Below, one piece after another: positions 57,761-64,000 of a DNA stretch of 64,000 bases; the stretch's first letter is position 1, and every line of letters starts with the position of its first letter. The position numbers and the translations under genes were made by a program. This DNA is from Gonocerus acuteangulatus (lineage: Eukaryota > Arthropoda > Insecta > Hemiptera > Coreidae): the NCBI GenBank assembly GCA_946811695.1, contig OX328126.1, forward strand, positions 7,392,197-7,456,196, read 5' to 3'. Below the pieces are notes generated by a model. The model saw only the letters and a program-made list of their open reading frames with translations. It did no database searches and had not been told where the DNA came from.

Positions 57761-58160
57761 GTTCTTTATTCTTTGTTACATATTTTTCAATACTTTATAT
57801 TTTATTTATTATTCATTTTATCAGAAGATTAATTCTCCATGTTTTGAGTTTGATAAACCCCATTTCTAAAAATCAATCATCTCCATATTATCATGCATGA
57901 TTGAAGATGATTGTGTTGCACGTCAGGATTGACGGTTAGCCATTGTCGTTAGATTGGACCTTGATGTTATAATGAGGGAAGGTTATAGCGGTCAACCGTA
58001 ACTCCATTATACACAATATGGCGTAAAACGCTCATCATCAGTTGCAACATACTTATTTTCATCTTTTCAATATTGCTTATTGGGTAGTTTTAGTTTCAAA
58101 AAGTAGTTCAAGTTTAATTAACCGTTGGGCATTATTTTTTTTTAAATCTTCGTTATTAAA

Positions 58161-58249
<89 letters not shown>

Positions 58250-58554
58250 CATACACACATACATACATATATTCGTGTGTGTCTTTTAAAAATGGCTTAC
58301 CAAAACTGCAAAATGGACATTTTATTTTTAAATGAATAATTTGTCATCTTTGATCAATTTTCATTATTTGTAAAACCTTTATGCTAAATTTGTATTACAC
58401 TGAATAGTTTTATATATTACTTTATTTTTTTTATTATTATTTTTTTGTTGAATTATTTGGGTGCCTCGACTGCTTTGGTCATTGGCCCCTTATATTACTG
58501 TATAAACACACAAAAAGCATTTCTCATCTCGCTAGCTGCCACTGACGTTTTAGC
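57761..58554. other. gene-free; (TA)n/(TATG)n at 58161-58270
   Basis: TA tract grading into tatg/catacaca repeats. No gene. Confidence 0.4.
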
Positions 58555-58680
58555 GAACTAAAACGCTATTGCTTTTTTAATTAATTTTTGAGGGTTTTAT
58601 GACACATTTTTACCGATTCAATCAAAATTTCGGGGAGGTTGGGCTGAAGCTCTCTCAGCCTTCCCTCATATATAAATGAT
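58555..58680. mobile_element. MITE family L fragment
   Basis: aaaacgctattgc, then tttttgagggttttatgaca and accgattcaatcaaaatttc match the interior of 38231-38506, reversed; one end (ccctcatatata) survives. Confidence 0.5.
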
Positions 58681-59370
58681 AAACTTGTTTAGAGTGTAAT
58701 ATTGGTAAACTATAGAATGAGCGGAAGTCAACGAAGCTTTCCGCTTAGAGTTGGCTCCTGCCTGTTTCCTGTCCATTGTCGCGTGTAATCTGGCTTTTTA
58801 TCGAGATTCTTTTGCTGAGTTTTTAAATATTTCATGAAATATCCAAGTAAAGTAAAAACATTTTCCACCCCACGCCCGCCCAACGAGAACGCGATATGAT
58901 GACGCAGTTCCTGCGAATTTGACAGTTTTCCTTTACCTTGTCAAACCGTGTTCCTCCTCCTTCAAAGTAGCCATGCAATCATGGTTTGCTGACACCTGCA
59001 CGGGTTGATAGTTCTCGACTACGTCAGCTGTCAGCTAATCAGCGAGCAGAGATAACATTCTGAAGATAAGTATACTTGTGGCTAAGCTTCTCGAGTGTCC
59101 TTATCATAAAAATGACAATATGGTTGCTCATATTCTCTTAGATATTAAAATTGCACTCTGATTTTAAAACCGCTAAACACCAATGAAAACGCGAACTGGG
59201 AGTTATAATACAATTTCTCTGAAATCCTTTGGGTGCAATACATATTTACTGTACAAAAACTCTGTACAGCTGAATTTAAAATAAAAAGTTTTCACAAAAC
59301 CAAACGCTAAAATTAACAAGATAATTTCTGTATCAGAGGATATATCACTTCACTGTATCAGAGGACTTAG
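58681..59370. other. unassigned; family A 3'-end relic at 58895-58925
   Basis: gatgacgcagttcctgcgaa then tttgacagtttt is the family A terminal hairpin CGCAG-TTC-CTGCG. The element body upstream is not recognisable. Confidence 0.45.
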
Positions 59371-60270
59371 GATTCAAGAACTTTATCCTTCAACTTCTGT
59401 CTAGCCTTCAAGGTTCAGGTGGAAGTTATTGCACCTAAATCAGGGGCAGAGGAAGAAGCAACATCTAATAATAGGTTGAGGGAGGAAGGGAATGGAGTGA
59501 CCTTGAACCGCCCTACCACAAACCTTTCGCTGCAACGTCCTGAAGGCTCGGTGGATGTTGTCTTCAAGCTTCAGACGCAGAACAAGGCACCTGAATCAGA
59601 GACAGAGGAAGTAGCAACATCTAATAATAGGTTGAGGAAGGAAGGGAATGGAGTGACCTTGAACCGCCCTACCACAAACCTTTCGCTGCTACGTCCTGAA
59701 GGCTTGGAGGATGTTGTCTTCAAACTTCAGACGCAGAACAAGGCACCTGAATCAGAGACAGAGGAAGTAGCAACATCTAATAATAGGTTGAGGAAGGACG
59801 GGAATGGAGTGACCTTGAACCGCCCTACCACAAACCTTTCGCTGCAACGTCCTGAAGGCTTGGTGGATGTTGTCTTCAAGCTTCAGACGCAGAACAAGGC
59901 ACCTGAATCAGAGGCAGAGGAAGTAGCATCATCTAATAATAGGTTGAGGGAGGAAGGGAATAGAGTGACCTTGAACCGTCCTACCACAAACCTTTCGCTG
60001 CAACGTCCTAAAGGCTTGCTGGATGTTGTCTTCAAGCTTCAGAGGCAGAACAAGGCACCTGAATCAGAGGCAGAGGAAGTAGCATCATCTAATAATAGGT
60101 TGAGGAAGGAAGGGAAAGGTCTGACCTTGAACCGTCCTACCACAAACCTTTCGCTGCAACGTCCTGAAGGCTTGGTGGATGTTGTCTTCAAGCTTCAGAC
60201 GCAGAACAAGGCACCTGAATCAGAGACAGAGGAAGTAGCAACATCTAATAATAGGTTGAGGAAGGAATAG
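59371..60270 (+). CDS. open frame with 52-residue tandem repeats, function unknown
   Basis: Five full 156-bp units and partial ends. The unit product begins APESETEEVATSNNRLRKEG, then NGVTLNRPTTNLSLQRPEGL and VDVVFKLQTQNK. The frame is open from a TAG at 59368 to a TAG at 60268. There is no ATG at its start; only GTG at 59419 and a ttcag|G that could be a splice acceptor. The protein would be charged and probably disordered. Differences between units are mainly amino-acid changing, which argues for an untranslated minisatellite. No known domain. Confidence 0.3.
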   Translation, partial: DSRTLSFNFCLAFKVQVEVIAPKSGAEEEATSNNRLREEGNGVTLNRPTTNLSLQRPEGSVDVVFKLQTQNKAPESETEEVATSNNRLRKEGNGVTLNRPTTNLSLLRPEGLEDVVFKLQTQNKAPESETEEVATSNNRLRKDGNGVTLNRPTTNLSLQRPEGLVDVVFKLQTQNKAPESEAEEVASSNNRLREEGNRVTLNRPTTNLSLQRPKGLLDVVFKLQRQNKAPESEAEEVASSNNRLRKEGKGLTLNRPTTNLSLQRPEGLVDVVFKLQTQNKAPESETEEVATSNNRLRKE

Positions 60271-60545
60271 AACGAAGTGACCTTGAACCGTCCTACCACA
60301 AACCACCCCGAGGGCTTGCCGAATCAATATCCAGAGTGTTCACCCTCCGAACACGCCCTAAACACCCGGCTGCACTACACCCTCCTCCATTCTCTACTTT
60401 ATGTTTAGATTCCAGTATGGTACTCATGTAGATTTCAAGCTCTACAATGCTACTTGGGTTAATATGATATTCCAGAGCTTCTTTAATGAATTAACAAATA
60501 TTCATTCATGTGGCGTTGATAAAACCGGTACTATATCACTTTGGT
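60271..60545. other. degenerate end of the 156-bp repeat and spacer
   Basis: 60270-60310 continues the unit (gtgaccttgaaccgtcctac) and then decays. Confidence 0.4.
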
Positions 60546-61303
60546 TAAAATAGGCAGGCCAAAAGGCACTTGAAATACTGAAAATAGGCAGTATTGTAAT
60601 TAAAATAGGCATTTATTAGGAGTGAAGGCAAAGAGGAATCTCACTCATTATTAATGAAAATATGTATTTTAAATACTCATTCATTTCTTTATTATCAATT
60701 TATCACAGAATTAGTGTACTTACTCTTACTTTCCCTTCTTACAAGCAACAACAAGATGCTTTTTCAAAGTATCAACTCTCATAGACCTTTTAAGAAAAAA
60801 TGTTTTTCATTATGGAAAAACTTCCTCTGCATTATCTTATCATTTCTAAATCCGGAATACCAGGTAACTACACCATTGTCACAGCAAAAGGGGTGTGAGG
60901 AAGGAGACGTACTTCTCTCATCCTCTCTCTTTCCTGGTATTCATTATGCCTGTGCATTCCTTCTACCAAGGAAGACTTATTTACAGAGGGTCAATCCACG
61001 GGTTGGGAAAATAAGCTTTCGAATTGATATTTGTGACGGCAAAATGTAATTTAATTTGTGAAACCTTTTTTGTTTTCGACGAACTGAAATTTTAAATTCG
61101 TTATGTGCTTTTTAAAATGTTTAAATTTGCAGAAAAAATTGCATAACGAGCAAAAAAAGGCTTTAAATCTTAAAATAGCCAAAAAGGCAAAATAAGAATT
61201 GTCGCTACACTTCCTAAATGCACTGAAACATATTTATTTCTATCTGATTCTTCAATATATCCATTCAGATAAAAAAGGCATTTTGCCTAACTTCCGGGCT
61301 CTA
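60546..61303 (-). mobile_element. hAT-like MITE, second copy, reversed
   Basis: Mirror of 2550-3330. The right end keeps the terminus (gcctaacttccgggctct, 61286-61303); the other end is lost together with one of the two tandem blocks. A 131-codon frame on the plus strand (60654-61049) corresponds to the 114-codon frame of the first copy. Confidence 0.7.
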
Positions 61304-62114
61304 ATATTATATATATGATTTTAGTCGTCCCTTGAGTTACTTCCTTATTATACGTTCTTTTCGCAGCACAGTTATATTACTACGTCAATTTGAGAGACTA
61401 TCTCCAAGGATTTTTCATACATATTACTTATTATATTCAGTATCCTTGATAACTGAAATATCAAAATTGAAAACTGCCTCTGGTCTACTTTCAGCACTTG
61501 CCAAATGAATAAACCTTTAGTGGTTGTTCTTATGGCCGTCAGGATTAACATTCTGGGTGCAACAGTATTTTTATGAGTCGAGCTGAAGAATGAATTGATG
61601 TCCTAGAATGTTGTACCTATTTTGTTATTTTAATAAATTGTCTGTATTATTTCATGTGTGATGTCTATCGCAAAACATTATGACCACAGCTTTAAATTCG
61701 ATGTTATTTTATTTTGAACCATCTACACGGCCCGCGAACTTATTTGCACGATGAAAGGTTGGCGCACAATAGGTCAAAGGTTGCCCATATCTGTTTTAAA
61801 GTAAACGTAAGATTTTTCTGAAAATCTGACGTTTTCGCCGTTCCTTGACATCATAGATTAGAGATAGTTGACAGTTTAAATAACCTAGTACAATTGGTAA
61901 ATAAGTTTGCTTGACTTTTGCATATGGTGACCGCTATAAGGGTTCGCCATGAGAGAAATGCTACAAGGAACATATGCCATCTGGTATTTCCACTAGCTCA
62001 CCTTTCCCTCTGGGAATGCCACGGCATATACCCATCCGTCATAGACAATATCTCTTCCTAGGCCATCCTTCCTAGATAGCGCAGCCAATCTCATTCTATT
62101 ACATAGCAAATGGA
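61304..62114. other. no recognisable gene
   Basis: Around 61725-61800 acggcccgcgaacttatttg and ggtcaaaggttgccca recall GC-box ends of hAT elements, but no partner end is seen. Confidence 0.35.
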
Positions 62115-63801
62115 ATTTTAGGATTTTCTTGAGATAAACTAGTTGTTGGTTGTTTACAGGGATTTTGGGTTAAATAAACTATATACTCATTATTGCCCTC
62201 AATTTAGCACATTTTAGGATTTCCTTGAGCTAAACTAGTTGTTGGTTGTTTACAGGGATTTTGGGTTAAATAAACTATATACTCATTATTGCCATCAATT
62301 TAGCTCATTTTAGGATTTCCTTGAGATAAACTAGTTGTTGGTTGTTTACAGGGATTTTGGGTTAAATAAACTATATACTCATTATTGCCATCAATTTAGC
62401 TCATTTTAGGATTTCCTTGAGCTAAACTAGTTGTTGGTTGTTTACAGGGATTTTGGGTTAAATAAACTATATACTCATTATTGCCCTCAATTTAGCTCAT
62501 TTTAGGATTTCCTTGAGATAAACTAGTTGTTGGTTGTTTACAGGGATTTTGGGTTAAATAAACTATATACTCATTATTGCCATCAATTTAGCTCATTTTA
62601 GGATTTCCTTGAGATAAACTAGTTGTTGGTTGTTTACAGGGATTTTGGGTTAAATAAACTATATACTCATTATTGCCCTCAATTTAGCTCATTTCAGGAT
62701 TTCCTTGAGATAAACTAGTTGTTGGTTGTTTACAGGGATTTTGGGTTAAATAAACTATATACTCATTATTGCCCTCAATTTAGCTCATTTCAGGATTTCC
62801 TTGAGCTAAACTAGTTGTTGGTTGTTTACAGGGATTTTGGGTTAAATAAACTATATACTCATTATTGCCCTCAATTTAGCTCATTTTAGGATTTCCTTGA
62901 GATAAACTAGTTGTTGGTTGTTTACAGGGATTTTGGGTTAAATAAACTATATACTCATTATTGCCATCAATTTAGCTCATTTTAGGATTTCCTTGAGATA
63001 AACTAGTTGTTGGTTGTTTACAGGGATTTTGGGTTAAATAAACTATATACTCATTATTGCCCTCAATTTAGCTCATTTCAGGATTTCCTTGAGCTAAACT
63101 AGTTGTTGGTTGTTTACAGGGATTTTGGGTTAAATAAACTATATACTCATTATTGCCATCAATTTAGCTCATTTTAGGATTTCCTTGAGATAAACTAGTT
63201 GTTGGTTGTTTACAGGGATTTTGGGTTAAATAAACTATATACTCATTATTGCCATCAATTTAGCTCATTTTAGGATTTCCTTGAGATAAACTAGTTGTTG
63301 GTTGTTTACAGGGATTTTGGGTTAAATAAACTATATACTCATTATTGCCCTCAATTTAGCTCATTTTAGGATTTCCTTGAGATAAACTAGTTGTTGGTTG
63401 TTTACAGGGATTTTGGGTTAAATAAACTATATACTCATTATTGCCATCAATTTAGCTCATTTCAGGATTTCCTTGAGCTAAACTAGTTGTTGGTTGTTTA
63501 CAGGGATTTTGGGTTAAATAAACTATATACTCATTATTGCCATCAATTTAGCTCATTTCAGGATTTCCTTGAGCTAAACTAGTTGTTGGTTGTTTGCAGG
63601 GATTTTGGGTTAAATAAACTATATACTCATTATTGCCCTCAATTTAGCACATTTCAGGATTTCCTTGAGCTAAACTAGTTGTTGGTTGTTTACAGGGATT
63701 TTGGGTTAAATAAACTATATACTCATTATTGCCCTCAATTTAGCTCATTTCAGGATTTCCTTGAGCTAAACTAGTTGTTGGTTGTTTACAGGGATTTTGG
63801 G
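62115..63801. repeat. 96-bp tandem array, about 17.6 units
   Basis: Unit taggatttccttgagataaa ... gggttaaataaactatatac ... tttagctcat, period 96. A few sites vary (gagAtaaac/gagCtaaac, gccAtcaat/gccCtcaat, tttTagg/tttCagg) in changing combinations. The last unit is cut at its internal TTAA by another element. Confidence 0.97.
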
Positions 63802-63805
63802 TTAA

Positions 63806-64000
63806 CACTTTGGCTGCTGGTGTGATTACGGAAGGACACTAGCGATCCTACCTGCTTACGAGTGTACCTTCGGAAGGACACTCCTCCGTTACTTTTCCCT
63901 TTAGATTCAAAAGGCTCGTAAATGGAGGGGATTCACTTTTACAGCTCCAGGTTAAGACAGTTGCCTTCAGTATTGTTTTGGCTTTCCGACAGTGTTTTCC
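63806..64000 (+). mobile_element. TTAA-target (piggyBac-like) MITE, copy 2, runs off right edge
   Basis: Starts CACTTTGGCTGCTGGTGTGA immediately after TTAA (63802-63805). The following ~190 bp match 32279-32475 at about 93%, including ggaaggacactagcgatcct and ggaggggattcacttttaca. In the intact array unit the same TTAA is followed by ataaac, so the insertion point is exact. Confidence 0.75.

Overview
This is a eukaryotic, AT-rich, gene-poor window, almost certainly from an arthropod. The evidence is a mariner-type transposase fragment, several Jockey/CR1-like LINE pieces, three tRNA-headed SINE families, two related families of Helentron-like non-autonomous elements with internal TA microsatellites, several MITE families, and at least nine tandem arrays with unrelated units. 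There are no operons, no bacterial signals and no host protein gene I can name. The only host-gene candidate is a reverse-strand open frame that runs off the left edge (1-271).

Layout. 1-9 kb: a Helentron-like element (family A', 841-2099), a hAT-like MITE (2550-3421), a Tc1-like MITE (3537-3793), a 5S-rRNA-headed SINE-like insertion (5542-5650, minus), and a 2.2 kb head-to-head inverted pair of family A Helentron-like elements (6714-8920). 9-17 kb: MITEs, a 65-bp array, a SINE, then a 2 kb 12-bp array sitting inside a Harbinger-like MITE (13243-15460), and a 122-bp array (15594-17066). 17-31 kb: family A copies, a mariner fragment interrupted by a MITE, a 120-bp array, a SINE with a clean 11-bp target duplication, and nested MITEs. 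31-40 kb: a TTAA-flanked (piggyBac-like) MITE carrying a 55-bp array, and a family A element with a Helitron nested in its TA tract. 40-50 kb: decayed repeats, a 1 kb foldback element with a SINE in its loop, and a second Harbinger-like MITE that contains a 3.35 kb array of 90/89-bp units; then two LINE 3' fragments. 50-64 kb: a 43-bp array, SINEs with target duplications, a truncated LINE flanked by about 360-bp direct repeats, three family A copies, a LINE ORF1 remnant, a 52-residue repeat open frame, an inverted copy of the hAT-like MITE, a 96-bp array, and a TTAA-target MITE inserted into the last unit of that array.

Main result. The two largest arrays (12-bp and 90-bp units) look unrelated, but both lie between the ends of one element family: same left end, same 134-137 bp right module, TAA or TTA on both sides. 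Both arrays are built from a subterminal motif of that family. A second element family, with TTAA at its ends, does the same with a 55-bp unit in which TTAA follows every terminus-like block. Array growth from transposon end sequence therefore seems to recur here. All element assignments are from reading motifs and repeats by eye, without database comparison.
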